From positions 558,001 to 622,000 of the forward strand of contig JADJPW010000002.1 of assembly GCA_016713035.1 (NCBI GenBank): 64,000 bases of DNA, written 5' to 3'. This DNA is from Verrucomicrobiaceae bacterium. GTDB lineage: Bacteria > Verrucomicrobiota > Verrucomicrobiia > Verrucomicrobiales > Verrucomicrobiaceae. A program made the position numbers and the translations under genes. Positions 44,072 to 54,125 of this stretch are shown here, piece after piece (position 1 is the first letter of the stretch; each line of letters starts with the position of its first letter). Below the pieces are notes generated by a model. It was not told where the DNA came from, searched no databases, and worked only from the letters and a program-made list of their open reading frames with translations.

Positions 44072-46384
44072 CTAGCGAGCCGCCCCTCCCAAGCGATCTG
44101 GCTCAATGAAGGTCTGCCTGACGATCCGCAGCCCTTCAGGCTCTTGATGAATTTCTATTTCCCATCCTGCCTTCGCTATCTTCGGCGCGAACCCTGCTTT
44201 CCGGTAGGTGCGCACGGTGCGGTAGGTGACGGAGAATTTGCCCCCGCCGAGGCTGGTTACCCGGATCGGTTCGAGTGCCACCTCGGTAACGCTGTCCGAT
44301 TGCGACCAGCTATTGCGGAGCATATCCAGGTATTTGTCCCTGTTTATGGTGTGGCCCTCAAACTCAAACGTGTCAGCGTATCCGCGCGATGTGGCGGTGA
44401 GTTCTTTGCGGCTGTAGCTCTCATGCAGCCCAATAACAAATTCCTTCACATCAGCCGCTCCGATGGTGGGAAGGCGCTTCTGAGTCGGTGCGGCGGCGGG
44501 CTCTGTTTTCGGTGCTACAGCCGGCATTGCAGCAGACGTATTCGGAGAGCTGTCCTTTGGGTTTGGTGCTGCGGGTTGAACTGCTGGAGGTGTGACCACT
44601 GTGGGCGTTGGAGCAGGGTTCGGAGCGCTGCGCTGGTCCGCTGGCTTTGGCACCACTAAGGTGCTGGGAATAGGCTTCGGCAGCGGGGGAAGTTCGCGAG
44701 ATGGTGACGGCAGCGATACCGGCACATCAGCCCGCCGGGGAATAGATTGGTTATTATCTGCTTTCGTGAGGACAGCCCACCAACTGGGTGAAACCGAGAA
44801 TTCTCTTCCGTCTTGAATCGCAGAAAGTGAGATCAGCACATCACCCTCCCGAATCGGTTGAAGCTCATTTTCAATCCAGACCGAGCAGGTCTTGCCGCTG
44901 GCCGCAGTGAAGCGGGCATAGCCTCTAATGTTTGTCGGATCTCCAGCAACGGTCTTGCCGTTGAGGGGATTCACAATCGGCGCTGCAACTACGGCGCGAA
45001 TGGCTCGTTTGGCGAGTGCGGCACTGACGGCATCCCCTGTTGGAAAATCTTCTGTCGCCTCGCCAATAAACCGTAGCGTGGGCGCGGCTCGGAGGTCCAT
45101 GTAAAGCACTCGAAGACGCGCTTCTTCGGAGAGAAAAAGGATGCTCCCGTCGCGGTTGGCAAATGCGTCACCAGAACGGGCCAAGTCCGCTATCAGCACT
45201 TGCTCATACGCTGTCTCAAAATCTTGAGCAGCCACGGAGGTTTTTGGGCCGTCGAATCGTATCTCATAGCCAACTTTACCGTTGGGGCGAAGCGTTTGCC
45301 TTCTCAATACAGTCGTGCGTTCAGCTTCGGTTAGCTTCGCCCACGCTTCGTTCTCGCTGGCGGACTTCAGCCTTAATGTTGCTAGAGAAAGCATCTGTGT
45401 TTCTCCGCTTCGGAGTGTCACCACGACATCCTCTTCCTTCCACCATGCAAGACCTGCCACCGTGTCTGTGGCAACCTTCGGAATTGGCAGTTGAACCATC
45501 TTGCCGGCCACCGGTTCGCACACCCAGAACAATCCCGTATTGGCGGCCAGGAAGATGATACGGCGGTCGTCGGGCGACCACGCCAGCGCGCTTATCCCGC
45601 CTTGCGTCTGAATCGCGTAGTCAGGACCGGGGTCGTAGAGATGCCGAACGGCCAAATGGTAGTCGTCACCGTTATGTGTCACGAACGCGAGACGGCGCTC
45701 GTCACGGGAGAGAACGCGAACGGATTTGTGGTCGGCATTGCGGATCACCTCCTGACTCACGACGCTACGTTTCCATGCGTGTGAATCATCGAATCCAGGA
45801 GGCTTCTCATAACGGGGCTTGGGAGGTTCGGAAACTACTACCGGCGCGGGTCCAGGCGGGATCACGACAGGAGGCTTTTCCGTGAACTTGCCCGCAGCGT
45901 AAACAACCGGCCAGACGAACACGGCGACGGCGGGCAGAACAGCGCTGAGGACAAGAGCCATTCTTCCTTCGCGCATACCGGCGCGTTGGGCAGTGCTGGC
46001 CCCGATAGTGGCAAAGAGCGCACTCGGAAGCAATCCCAGTCCAAAGAATGGGGCCACCACTGCCAGTGGTATGTCACTGGCAGTGTAAGCCGCAAAACAG
46101 GCCACGAAAGCCGTTAGAAAGCCCGCAATGGAGGCTTGTGACCACATTGCACCGTGCGCCTCATCCTGGCCCCTTTTGAGCCGCACAACGCCCACCACCC
46201 ATCCCGCAGCAAACGCGGTGGTGAACAAGGGAGGAAACAGCTTGCTGGGGAAGGAGGGAAGAAATCGCCCACACAACGAATCGGGTAACGAGGCGCAAAT
46301 GGCGGCTATTCCGAAAAGACAACCCATCAGGCCCAGCCAAGTAGCGGAGCCATCCGATTGAGAATATGCCGGTCTTGCGGGCAT
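44072..46384 (-). CDS. Membrane protein with WD/TolB-like propeller and C-terminal NTF2-like domain
   Basis: 770 residues. The N-terminus has about five membrane helices (LMGCLFGIAAICASLP, LFTTAFAAGWVVGVV, and three more up to residue 160). A propeller-like region follows (VRVLSRDERRLAFVTHNGDDYHLAVRHLYD, ISALAWSPDDRRIIFLAANTGLFWV). Then a long Pro-rich linker (about 560-640) and a last domain resembling NTF2/DUF4440 (FVIGLHESYSRKELTATSRGYADTFEFEGHTINRDKYLDML). Function unknown; it is coupled to the small membrane protein downstream and sits between two defence loci. Confidence 0.7.
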   Translation of the reverse strand: MPARPAYSQSDGSATWLGLMGCLFGIAAICASLPDSLCGRFLPSFPSKLFPPLFTTAFAAGWVVGVVRLKRGQDEAHGAMWSQASIAGFLTAFVACFAAYTASDIPLAVVAPFFGLGLLPSALFATIGASTAQRAGMREGRMALVLSAVLPAVAVFVWPVVYAAGKFTEKPPVVIPPGPAPVVVSEPPKPRYEKPPGFDDSHAWKRSVVSQEVIRNADHKSVRVLSRDERRLAFVTHNGDDYHLAVRHLYDPGPDYAIQTQGGISALAWSPDDRRIIFLAANTGLFWVCEPVAGKMVQLPIPKVATDTVAGLAWWKEEDVVVTLRSGETQMLSLATLRLKSASENEAWAKLTEAERTTVLRRQTLRPNGKVGYEIRFDGPKTSVAAQDFETAYEQVLIADLARSGDAFANRDGSILFLSEEARLRVLYMDLRAAPTLRFIGEATEDFPTGDAVSAALAKRAIRAVVAAPIVNPLNGKTVAGDPTNIRGYARFTAASGKTCSVWIENELQPIREGDVLISLSAIQDGREFSVSPSWWAVLTKADNNQSIPRRADVPVSLPSPSRELPPLPKPIPSTLVVPKPADQRSAPNPAPTPTVVTPPAVQPAAPNPKDSSPNTSAAMPAVAPKTEPAAAPTQKRLPTIGAADVKEFVIGLHESYSRKELTATSRGYADTFEFEGHTINRDKYLDMLRNSWSQSDSVTEVALEPIRVTSLGGGKFSVTYRTVRTYRKAGFAPKIAKAGWEIEIHQEPEGLRIVRQTFIEPDRLGGAAR

Positions 46385-46467
46385 TGGTGGGAGAGAGCTT
46401 GATACAGCAACACGCCTACATGAAATAGGCGCGGCCCGTCAATCTCAAACGAGCTGAGACTAAGCGC

Positions 46468-48045
46468 TCACCAAGCCATTTCCAACTGTTCTGCTACGGA
46501 GCGGGCGCTGAGCCTCGCGGTGCTATCGCCATGAACAAGGGCAGCCAGGTTGTCGGCATTCACATTAGCCAATTCCTTCGGCTCCAGCTTGTGCAGACCA
46601 CCGCCATAGACGCGGCCTCCGAGCACGAGGGTTTCCAGGGGGATGTCGTTGAGGATGCGCCAGACCTCAGCTTTGAGGGCGGGCTTGGCGTCGAGGGCAG
46701 ATTGCAGCTCGGGCTTTGCGTAGAGCAAGAGGTAAGTGTTTGCTGCGATGGCGGATGAGTTGTTCTGAATGAAGCGGAAGGGGCGGCCTGACTTCGTGTT
46801 GGTGCGGCCGATGTAGGTGCAGAAAAACTGCGGTGCCTTGCGCTGCTCCTGGCTATACCAGGGCGTTCGGCGGCTGCACAGGTAACGGTCTCGGTAGCCG
46901 TTTTGCGCACCTTCGTCGATGTAGTCGGCGAGAGTGGGGAAGCGGCTGCGCACCTCCGCCTCCGGCAGCGAGCAGTCGAGCACGAACAAGCTGCGGTCGA
47001 GCAGCGGCACACCGTCATCGTCAGACTCGATGACTTCCTGTTGAAGCCAGCGCGGGCCAGGAATAATGGGGCGGAAGAACTGGCGGGGGAGCTGGCGGCG
47101 GTCGATCTCGTCGGAGGGCAGCACAAAGAACTCATTGCCGCCGGTGGCGATACCGCGCTTGATGGCAAAGAAATCGGACAAGACGTGGCGCGAGTGCTCC
47201 TGCCGACCGTTGACGGGAAAGCGTGTCCATTTGGCTTCCCCCATAAGCTGCGCGGCGGGGAGGCTCTTGCGCATGCGCGGCTCGGTCAAGGTGCCGCCGA
47301 AGGTGAACTCGACGCTGTGCTGCGGCGAAGGGCGTTCCTTCTTCAGAACGACGATGGCCGATGATACCAGCGCGTCCTCGAACTGCACCTCATCGGGATC
47401 GAAGCGATGAATGCGTAGCAGCGTCACGTCGCGCAGCAGGTAGCGCTTCAGCTCCGAGCCGTAGTTCACGTCCATGAACTCCGAGGGGATGAGCCACACG
47501 CCGATGCCGCCCTCGCGCATCCAGGCGTGGGCGGCGGCCAAGAAGTAGCAGTAGAGGCCGGACAAGCCGCTGAGCTTCACCCCGGCGCGTAGCGCAGCCA
47601 TGTGCTGTAGTTCGGGCTTCCGCTCCGCCTCGATGTGATGGTGCCGGATGTAGGGCGGATTGGAGATGAGCAAATTGAAGCGCTCGCGCTCGGTTGGCGG
47701 CGGCGTGGTGAGGTAGTCCCGCTGGTGCAGCGCGAGTGGGGTGCCGCTCCAGAGTCGCGCGGCTTCGTCGCCATAGTGGGGATCAATCTCGAAGCCCTCG
47801 GCGGCTTCGATGCGCTTGCTGGGCACTTGGTCTAGCAGCGCGGAGTAGAATGAACCCGTGCCAAAGCCTGGCTCCAGGAAGCGAACGCGCTCGCCCTGCG
47901 GCAGCATCGCCAACGCCGTTCGCATCACCTCGCCTGCGAGCGCTGACGGCGTGCCGAACTGCCCCATGCGGTTGCGCTCCGCCTGCGACCGCTCGGCGTC
48001 GAGCTTCGAGAGCAAATCGAGGCGTTTCTGTTCCAGCGTCGTCAT
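46468..48045 (-). CDS. N6-adenine DNA methyltransferase (type II, partner of XamI-like endonuclease)
   Basis: 525 residues. SAM-binding motif I is FLEPGFGTGSFYSALL (near residue 55) and the catalytic motif IV is LLISNPPYIRHHH, which marks N6-adenine methylation. The C-terminal half is a target-recognition region with TPWYSQEQRKAPQFFCTYIGR. It lies 15 bases downstream of the endonuclease gene on the same strand, so the two form a restriction-modification operon. By analogy with XamI (which cuts GTCGAC), the site could be GTCGAC; this is not shown by the sequence. Confidence 0.85.
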   Translation of the reverse strand: MTTLEQKRLDLLSKLDAERSQAERNRMGQFGTPSALAGEVMRTALAMLPQGERVRFLEPGFGTGSFYSALLDQVPSKRIEAAEGFEIDPHYGDEAARLWSGTPLALHQRDYLTTPPPTERERFNLLISNPPYIRHHHIEAERKPELQHMAALRAGVKLSGLSGLYCYFLAAAHAWMREGGIGVWLIPSEFMDVNYGSELKRYLLRDVTLLRIHRFDPDEVQFEDALVSSAIVVLKKERPSPQHSVEFTFGGTLTEPRMRKSLPAAQLMGEAKWTRFPVNGRQEHSRHVLSDFFAIKRGIATGGNEFFVLPSDEIDRRQLPRQFFRPIIPGPRWLQQEVIESDDDGVPLLDRSLFVLDCSLPEAEVRSRFPTLADYIDEGAQNGYRDRYLCSRRTPWYSQEQRKAPQFFCTYIGRTNTKSGRPFRFIQNNSSAIAANTYLLLYAKPELQSALDAKPALKAEVWRILNDIPLETLVLGGRVYGGGLHKLEPKELANVNADNLAALVHGDSTARLSARSVAEQLEMAW

Positions 48046-48060
48046 GGGTGAAGCGTTAGG

Positions 48061-49029
48061 CTACAGACCGAACTGTGACAAGTCGTCGATGCGGTGTTCC
48101 CACACCCAATCAATCCCCTCAGCCGCCTCGTAGCCAAGGTAGCCGCTGTCGAAGTAGCCGCACAGAAACAGCGCGAACCGCACCTGTTTCCCGTAAGTGC
48201 CGCGAAGCTGTGCCATCTTTTGCGCTTCCTCCTTGCGGCGCTTGTTCACGTTGGTGAAATCGCCCGCCGACTTCGCTTCGATCAATAGCGGCAGCTCCTT
48301 CGCTTTCGCCGACTTCGGCATGATGACCGCATCAATCGGGATGTTCACTGTCTTCGCACTTCCTTCCTGCTTCACCGGCACGTTCATGCGGAAGCTATAG
48401 GTTCCTGGCGGCATCTCGTCGAACTTCGTCCCCTGACCGGCTTCCAGCTTTTTGTACCCCCGCGCCTCCAGCCATTTGCCGATCAACTCAAGCTGCCGTC
48501 GTTCCTGCGCGTTGCGCACAATGGGATCAGCAACCGCGCCACAAAGGCGATCCGCCACCACCGTCGCCGCGCGGTGGACTTCTTCGGCGGTCGCGGCGCT
48601 TTTGCGGTCGAGCCACACGAAGATGTCCGGGTCCGCCATCTTGCGGATGATGGTGGAGATCTTTGCGAGGTCTGACGCCGACGCCTCGGCACCGAAGCGC
48701 ACTGGCATTTTCCCTTCTTCCATTCGCAGCACGAGGTTCTTCGACACACCTGCCAGACCGACCAATCGATCCCGAGCCAAAGGTGGGCAAGTCGCCATCC
48801 GCAGCATCGGCAGCACACCAGGATTCGCCGCCAACGTCTCCGGCTTGATGTCCGTCAGGTTCGCCGTCGTCTTGAGGGCGTCCTCGACCTGCTTCGTCGT
48901 CCGCACCCGGGCCTCGCGGAACGTGACTGGCGCAAACTGCATGAACCAGTTGTTGTAGAGGTCCACCGACAGCGCAATGTCGGCCTTCCAGCGGTCGGGT
49001 TGAGCACGGTTGATGGGTGACTGTTTCAT
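48061..49029 (-). CDS. XamI-family type II restriction endonuclease
   Basis: 322 residues from ATG 49029. The N-terminus RWKADIALSVDLYNNWFMQFAPVTFREAR matches the XamI restriction-enzyme family as I remember it. A PD-(D/E)XK nuclease core is visible late in the protein: IPIDAVIMP followed by LPLLIEAKSAGDFTNVNKRRKEEA, giving the D and E-x-K catalytic residues. Its partner methyltransferase is directly downstream. The gene is divergent from qatA with about 150 bp between starts. Confidence 0.82.
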   Translation of the reverse strand: MKQSPINRAQPDRWKADIALSVDLYNNWFMQFAPVTFREARVRTTKQVEDALKTTANLTDIKPETLAANPGVLPMLRMATCPPLARDRLVGLAGVSKNLVLRMEEGKMPVRFGAEASASDLAKISTIIRKMADPDIFVWLDRKSAATAEEVHRAATVVADRLCGAVADPIVRNAQERRQLELIGKWLEARGYKKLEAGQGTKFDEMPPGTYSFRMNVPVKQEGSAKTVNIPIDAVIMPKSAKAKELPLLIEAKSAGDFTNVNKRRKEEAQKMAQLRGTYGKQVRFALFLCGYFDSGYLGYEAAEGIDWVWEHRIDDLSQFGL

Positions 49030-49176
49030 CGTATGATTCTGTGTCGGCAATCAACGGTTGGCTATGAGATTGTATTCTGTTTGGGAAACTTCTGCCACTT
49101 GGGTCATGGGTTGTTGCTAGTTCGTTCCGTAGGGCATAATCTGGAACTGCGACATACCCATATTCGCATTTTCTCC

Positions 49177-51100
49177 ATGTTCCTCAGCGACAACGAAACC
49201 AACACGGACCTGCTCTACTACGAGCCAATCGCAGGGAGCATCATCGCTTTGGTGCGGAGCGATCAACAAAAGCCAATCTCGATAGGCATACATGGTGACT
49301 GGGGCGCTGGGAAATCGAGCCTCCTTGCGATGATCGAAGACGGAATGAAAGACGACGAGAACGTCGTGTGCCTGCGATTCAATGGCTGGCTGTTCCAGGG
49401 GTTTGACGATGCTAAGACGGTCTTTCTTGAAAGTATCGTGGAGGGGCTTGAAAAAGCACGTCCATTCACTGGTGATGCGAAGGCCGGGGTCAGCAAGGTG
49501 TTCAAGTCTCTATACCGGCGGCTCGATTGGTTCAAGATTGCGAAGAAGACGGGGGGCTTGTTGGCGAGTGTTGGCACCGGATTGCCAATCGGCTCGGCTA
49601 TCGAGTTTCTTGCTGATCGCGTCAAGGGGGCCATCACATCGCCAGGCACTGAGATCACGGCGGAAGGCGTTACGGCTGCGCTTGATTCGGCGGGCGAGTG
49701 TCTGAAGGATGAGAAGTCCGGCGCGAGCTTGCCCAAGCAAATGCATGAGTTCAGGGAAGAGCTTGAGCATCTGATCGTGTCGGCCAAGATAACCCGGCTC
49801 GTCGTGTTGATCGACGATCTTGATCGTTGTCTGCCCGAGACTGCGATTGAAACGCTTGAGGCGGCAAAGCTGTTCCTTTCGCTGCCACGAGTGGCGATTG
49901 TGATTGCCGCAGACGAGGGCATGATCGAATACGCTGTGAAGCGCCATTTCCCAGATTTGCCGCTCGGTGCTGGTGGTGTCAGTTACGCTCGCAACTACTT
50001 GGAGAAGCTTATCCAGGTGCCCTTTCGCATTCCAGCGATGGGTCTTGCAGAGACTCAACTCTACCTCGCGTTGCTGCTGGTTGAGGCCGCCCAATCCGAG
50101 AAGAAAGGGACCGAGGAAGGATACTTCGAAAGTATGCGGGAGATGGCCAGGGAGGTTCTTCGAAAACCCTGGGAACGTGAGCCGTTCGACTCAAAGGAAC
50201 TTCGACGGAAATTCGGCGCGACTATTCCGCCAATGGTGCAAGAAGCAATCGATCTGAGTCAGCAGATTGCCGTGTCCCTGACCGATGGAACCAAAGGCAA
50301 CCCGCGACAAATCAAGCGGTTCCTGAATACATTCCTGCTCAGGCTTGAGGTTGCGCAAATTCGCGGGTTTGGGTCCGAGATCGTGCGTCCCGTCTTGGCG
50401 AAGATCATGTTGGCAGAGAGATTCTGGCCCGCAGGTGGCTACGACCAACTGGTTCAAGCGGTGGTTGCTTGTCGTGACGGGAAGTCTGACGCTATCAAGC
50501 AGCTCGAGAGTGAGCCCGAAAAGGGAGATGCTGACGGGAAGGAAGCGTGGGTAACTCTCCCCGCCGTTAAGCAATGGGCAGTGACCGGTCCCAAACTGGC
50601 AACAATCGACTTGCGGCCTTACATGATGTTGACCCGAGATCGAAGACTCCAATTCTCTGTGACGGGGGGTGATCTGGATGAATTGGTTGCGAGTCTTGCT
50701 TCGACTACATCTCCGGCTGTCGTCGGTCAGTTTACGGAGAAGCTGAGACAGCTCAAAGCTGATGATGCTCAGGCCGTCTTTGATGCCATTGCTTCAAAGA
50801 TCCGCGCCAGCGATGACTACAAAACCATGCCAAAAGGCGTCTTGGCTTTGGGTATTCTCGCGAAGCTCCACGTCCCGCTGCAACGAATGCTGGTTGCTTT
50901 TGCCCGTGATCTGCCTGTTGATCGAATTGGGCCTTGGGTTGCAGGCGAGTCTAGAGTCTAAATGGGAATCTGCTTTCACCGAGACTGCCGCCATTCAAGA
51001 CTGGTCTTCGCTCAAACAAACCTGGGGGACGCAAACGCAGAATCGCGTGTTGGCGAGAACTGTGGCAGGTGTCGCAAATCTCACGAAGCCAAAGCACTGA
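49177..51100 (+). pseudogene. qatA: QatA: KAP-family P-loop ATPase, with a C-terminal frameshift
   Basis: The start at 49177 (MFLSDNETNTDL) avoids the upstream frame antisense to the endonuclease. KAP NTPase features: Walker A GDWGAGKSSLL (residues about 41-50), and Walker B LVVLIDDLDRCLPETAIETLEAAKLFL. The first frame stops at 50961, but removing one base near 50944 continues with ASLESKWESAFTETAAIQDWSS to a stop at 51100, only 9 bases before qatB. About 640 residues when joined. In the QatABCD anti-phage system the ATPase works with QatB, a QueC-like QatC and a TatD-like QatD; all three follow here. The last about 50 residues may be lost if the break is real. Confidence 0.88.
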
Positions 51101-51109
51101 CTCTGATTT

Positions 51110-51958
51110 ATGGGCACTTCGAACTCATTTGGCGGGCCAAAATCATCCACGCCGTTGATTCCTTCCTGGCTACCCGATACCGAACCCATTGAGACAGCCC
51201 CAACAGAAACGCCACAGCAGGAGCCTTCTGAATCGCCAACACCCGACAACAAGAAGCCGCTCCCTCCCATTCCTCCCGCCCCAACGGACAATCGATTCAC
51301 AGCCGCTCGGGCCAACTTCACGCGCTTCGCCAACACAGGCGACCAACGTAGCCTTCAACGGTCCCTGGGACATTATGTGCGGTCGAGCGGCAAGGGTGCG
51401 TCTGGGTCGGTGCGGCGCATGGGATCATCTGCTGCTACTGCGTCAAAGCTCGCCTCTTTCGTCGGCGCTGTGCAATCTTCGGGCACTCAGGAGGCTTTGG
51501 CTCAAGTCCACTTGGGTGACTGCGTCGGGCATACCGCGTCAGAAGTGCTTCCCAGATTGATGGATGTTGTCTGTCCGGCTGGTGGCGGGCTAGACGAGTC
51601 AATTGCGCGGCAGGCGTTTACCGAAGCGGTGATCGATCTCTGCCAACACTCGGACATCTTGATTGAGGAGCTTTCATCAGAAATGTGGAATGATCTCCTT
51701 CTCGACTTCATCGCCCGCTCCATCGAGATCAGGGTGATCAATGACATCGGCAATCGTGTGGTAGCTGGTCCGAAGACCTTAGGTGGTGTCGAGGCCGCCG
51801 AGGCCGCGCTGCATAACTTCATCATTGCTGGCGTGAGACAATCGACGGGAGAAAATCTGGCCAAACTTGGCTCTCTAACATCCGTGGCGACAAGTGCTGC
51901 CGTGCAGTCAGTCTATGCAGGAGCCTTCGGTCTTTGGGAACAATTCGCTGACGAATAG
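51110..51958 (+). CDS. qatB: QatB, anti-phage Qat system component
   Basis: 282 residues. It opens with a Gly/Pro/Ser-rich, presumably disordered leader (MGTSNSFGGPKSSTPLIPSWLPD), typical of QatB proteins, with a Pro-rich stretch to residue 60. An all-helical body follows (RFTAARANFTRFANTGDQRSLQRSLGHYVRSSGKGA). No catalytic motif is seen, and the biochemical role of QatB is not established as far as I know. It is identified mainly by position between the KAP ATPase and the QueC-like gene. Four bases separate it from qatC. Confidence 0.85.
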   Translation: MGTSNSFGGPKSSTPLIPSWLPDTEPIETAPTETPQQEPSESPTPDNKKPLPPIPPAPTDNRFTAARANFTRFANTGDQRSLQRSLGHYVRSSGKGASGSVRRMGSSAATASKLASFVGAVQSSGTQEALAQVHLGDCVGHTASEVLPRLMDVVCPAGGGLDESIARQAFTEAVIDLCQHSDILIEELSSEMWNDLLLDFIARSIEIRVINDIGNRVVAGPKTLGGVEAAEAALHNFIIAGVRQSTGENLAKLGSLTSVATSAAVQSVYAGAFGLWEQFADE

Positions 51959-51962
51959 AACC

Positions 51963-53321
51963 ATGAAACGCCACAGCATTGTATGTCGTCTTGGAGATGA
52001 AGACCGCGCGGAAGTGGGCGTTGTCGAAAAGGATTCGACAATCACCTCCATCAACTTCCTCCGTGGTGACGGTGCCTTCAGATTCGGAATCGGCAATGTT
52101 CTCGACACTCTCGAACACCTCGGCATCGCACCTCACGAGTCAGCGATTGATTTGGCCATTCTTGGCGCGCTTGTTTTTTGCTCTGACACCCGCGTCTCCC
52201 GCACTGAACACTCGCAGGACGGTTGGACTCGGGAGTTCGATTTGTATTTGCCCGTAATTGACCCAATTGCGTGGAGCGCGGCAGAAGGTGCTTTGGTGAA
52301 GGGACTTAACTTTTTGACTGGTGACCGTTGGCGCGTCTATTTCCGTCCTCGGCCCAAAAGCTCACCAACTCTAGCCAAGCCGGTTCAGGGACAGTTCCAC
52401 GGCCTCAGTTGTGCGTGCCTCTTCTCGGGCGGACTCGATAGCTTCATTGGAGCGATTGATCTGCTAAAGCATGGAGAGCAGCCTTTGTTGATTAGCCACC
52501 ACGCTGACGGCATCACCAGCACTCACCAAGACATCTGCCGTCGGTGGCTAAAGGAACGATATGGCGACTCATCGTGGAAGGCCATTGATGCCTATGTAAG
52601 CTTTTCGTCAGACGCGATTGATGAAGGCGGGCAGGAGAACACGCAGAGATCGCGGTCGTTTCTCTTTTTCTCGCTGGGGGTTCTTGGTGCCAGTTCACTT
52701 GGCAAGCCCACGACACTCTATGTCCCTGAGAATGGACTGATCGCTATCAATGCGCCGCTTGATCCGCTCAGAGTGGGAGCACTCAGCACTCGCACAACAC
52801 ACCCCTACTTCATGCGCAGATTCGAAAATGTGATCTCTGCGCTCGGAATCCGAGTTGTGTTGAACAACCCATACCGGCATCAAACTAAAGGAGAGATGGC
52901 AAGCGGGTGCAAAGACCGCACTTTCCTCAAGGAAAAACTCAAGGACACAATGTCGTGCTCATCACCAACCAAAGGTCGGTGGAAGAAGCAACCAAACGGG
53001 CACTGTGGTTACTGTGTGCCCTGTATCATTAGGCGGGCATCCGTGGGGGCCGCATTCGGTGAAGATGCCACATACTATGGAGTTAAGGATTTGGGTGTCG
53101 TCGCGACTGACTCTGGCAAGGCAAACGGCAAAAACATTCGATCTTTTTTGCTGTCCATTCGTCGGCTGAAAGCGAACCCCAGCTTGGCGAAAATTATGAT
53201 CCATGCGTCTGGGCCGCTCTCTGAGTTCGCTGATGAATGGGAGGACTACGCTGCAATGTATGCGCGGGGAATGGCCGAGGTGGATGCTCTTCTAAATCCA
53301 GGAGGACGATCCAAAGCATGA
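51963..53321 (+). CDS. qatC: QatC, QueC-like PP-loop protein of the Qat system
   Basis: 452 residues from ATG 51963. The PP-loop ATP pyrophosphatase motif FSGGLDSFIGAIDLL is at about residue 156, as in 7-cyano-7-deazaguanine synthase QueC. A zinc-binding Cys cluster (CGYCVPCIIRR) lies near the C-terminus, again as in QueC. The protein is much longer than housekeeping QueC (about 230 residues), because of a 150-residue N-terminal extension. In Qat it probably modifies a partner protein or nucleotide. Its stop overlaps the qatD start (ATGA). Confidence 0.92.
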   Translation: MKRHSIVCRLGDEDRAEVGVVEKDSTITSINFLRGDGAFRFGIGNVLDTLEHLGIAPHESAIDLAILGALVFCSDTRVSRTEHSQDGWTREFDLYLPVIDPIAWSAAEGALVKGLNFLTGDRWRVYFRPRPKSSPTLAKPVQGQFHGLSCACLFSGGLDSFIGAIDLLKHGEQPLLISHHADGITSTHQDICRRWLKERYGDSSWKAIDAYVSFSSDAIDEGGQENTQRSRSFLFFSLGVLGASSLGKPTTLYVPENGLIAINAPLDPLRVGALSTRTTHPYFMRRFENVISALGIRVVLNNPYRHQTKGEMASGCKDRTFLKEKLKDTMSCSSPTKGRWKKQPNGHCGYCVPCIIRRASVGAAFGEDATYYGVKDLGVVATDSGKANGKNIRSFLLSIRRLKANPSLAKIMIHASGPLSEFADEWEDYAAMYARGMAEVDALLNPGGRSKA

Positions 53322-54118
53322 ATCCGAGCAGCATAGACTTTCATTGTCATCTGGACCTCTACCCTGATCACATTAGGGCGTTCAAGAATTGTGAGGAACA
53401 GGGGGTGAATATGCTCGCTGTCACAACTACCCCGCTAGCGTGGCCGCATAACCAGGAGCTTGCGGCAAAATCAGCTTTCATCCGCGTTGGACTGGGACTG
53501 CACCCCCAGGTGGTGGGTGACCGAGAGGAAGAGATCGAGCGATTCGAGGAGCTAGCTCAAGAGGCACGGTTCATTGGCGAGGTTGGACTGGATGAAGGCC
53601 CGCGATTCTACCGCTCGCTAGACGCGCAGCGCCGAGTGTTTGAGCGCGTGTTGCGAGCCTGCTCAGCGTATGGCCCCAAAGTGCTCTCAATTCATGCCGT
53701 GCGAACCGTTCCTGAGGTGCTCAAGATGCTGAAGGAGTGGTTGCCGATTTCAAAAGGACTCCCCATTCTTCACTGGTTCTCGGGAACACCTGCCGAAGTG
53801 GCCCGTGCGGTCGATGGTGGCTGTTGGTTTTCAATCAACCCGTCTATGGCTGCGAGCGCGAATGGCCTGAAGATCATCGACGCCATCCCCATTGAGCGGA
53901 TGCTCACGGAATCGGACGGGCCGTTCGCCAAAGACGCCAAAGGAGCCCCACTTCAACCGGGATGTGTCGATGGCGCAGTCGAGATCATTGCCCGTCGCAA
54001 GAATCTCACAGAGGATATGGTTCGAGTGCAACTCCTCACGAACTTGGAGCAAGTGGATCGGTTCGTCGGCCACATCGGTTCATACGTTCGGCAATCTCTT
54101 GTATCAGAATCGCACTAG
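53318..54118 (+). CDS. qatD: QatD, TatD-family metal-dependent hydrolase of the Qat system
   Basis: 266 residues from ATG 53318. TatD/amidohydrolase metal ligands: FHCHLDLYPDH (HxH), FIGEVGLDEGPRF (Glu), SIHAVRT and LHWFSG (His), and ERMLTESDGPF (Asp). TatD enzymes are 3'-5' nucleases or deoxyribonucleases. This completes qatABCD. The next gene (SIR2) starts 7 bases after the stop, so transcription probably runs on. Confidence 0.92.
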   Translation: MNPSSIDFHCHLDLYPDHIRAFKNCEEQGVNMLAVTTTPLAWPHNQELAAKSAFIRVGLGLHPQVVGDREEEIERFEELAQEARFIGEVGLDEGPRFYRSLDAQRRVFERVLRACSAYGPKVLSIHAVRTVPEVLKMLKEWLPISKGLPILHWFSGTPAEVARAVDGGCWFSINPSMAASANGLKIIDAIPIERMLTESDGPFAKDAKGAPLQPGCVDGAVEIIARRKNLTEDMVRVQLLTNLEQVDRFVGHIGSYVRQSLVSESH

Positions 54119-54125
54119 CACCTCG

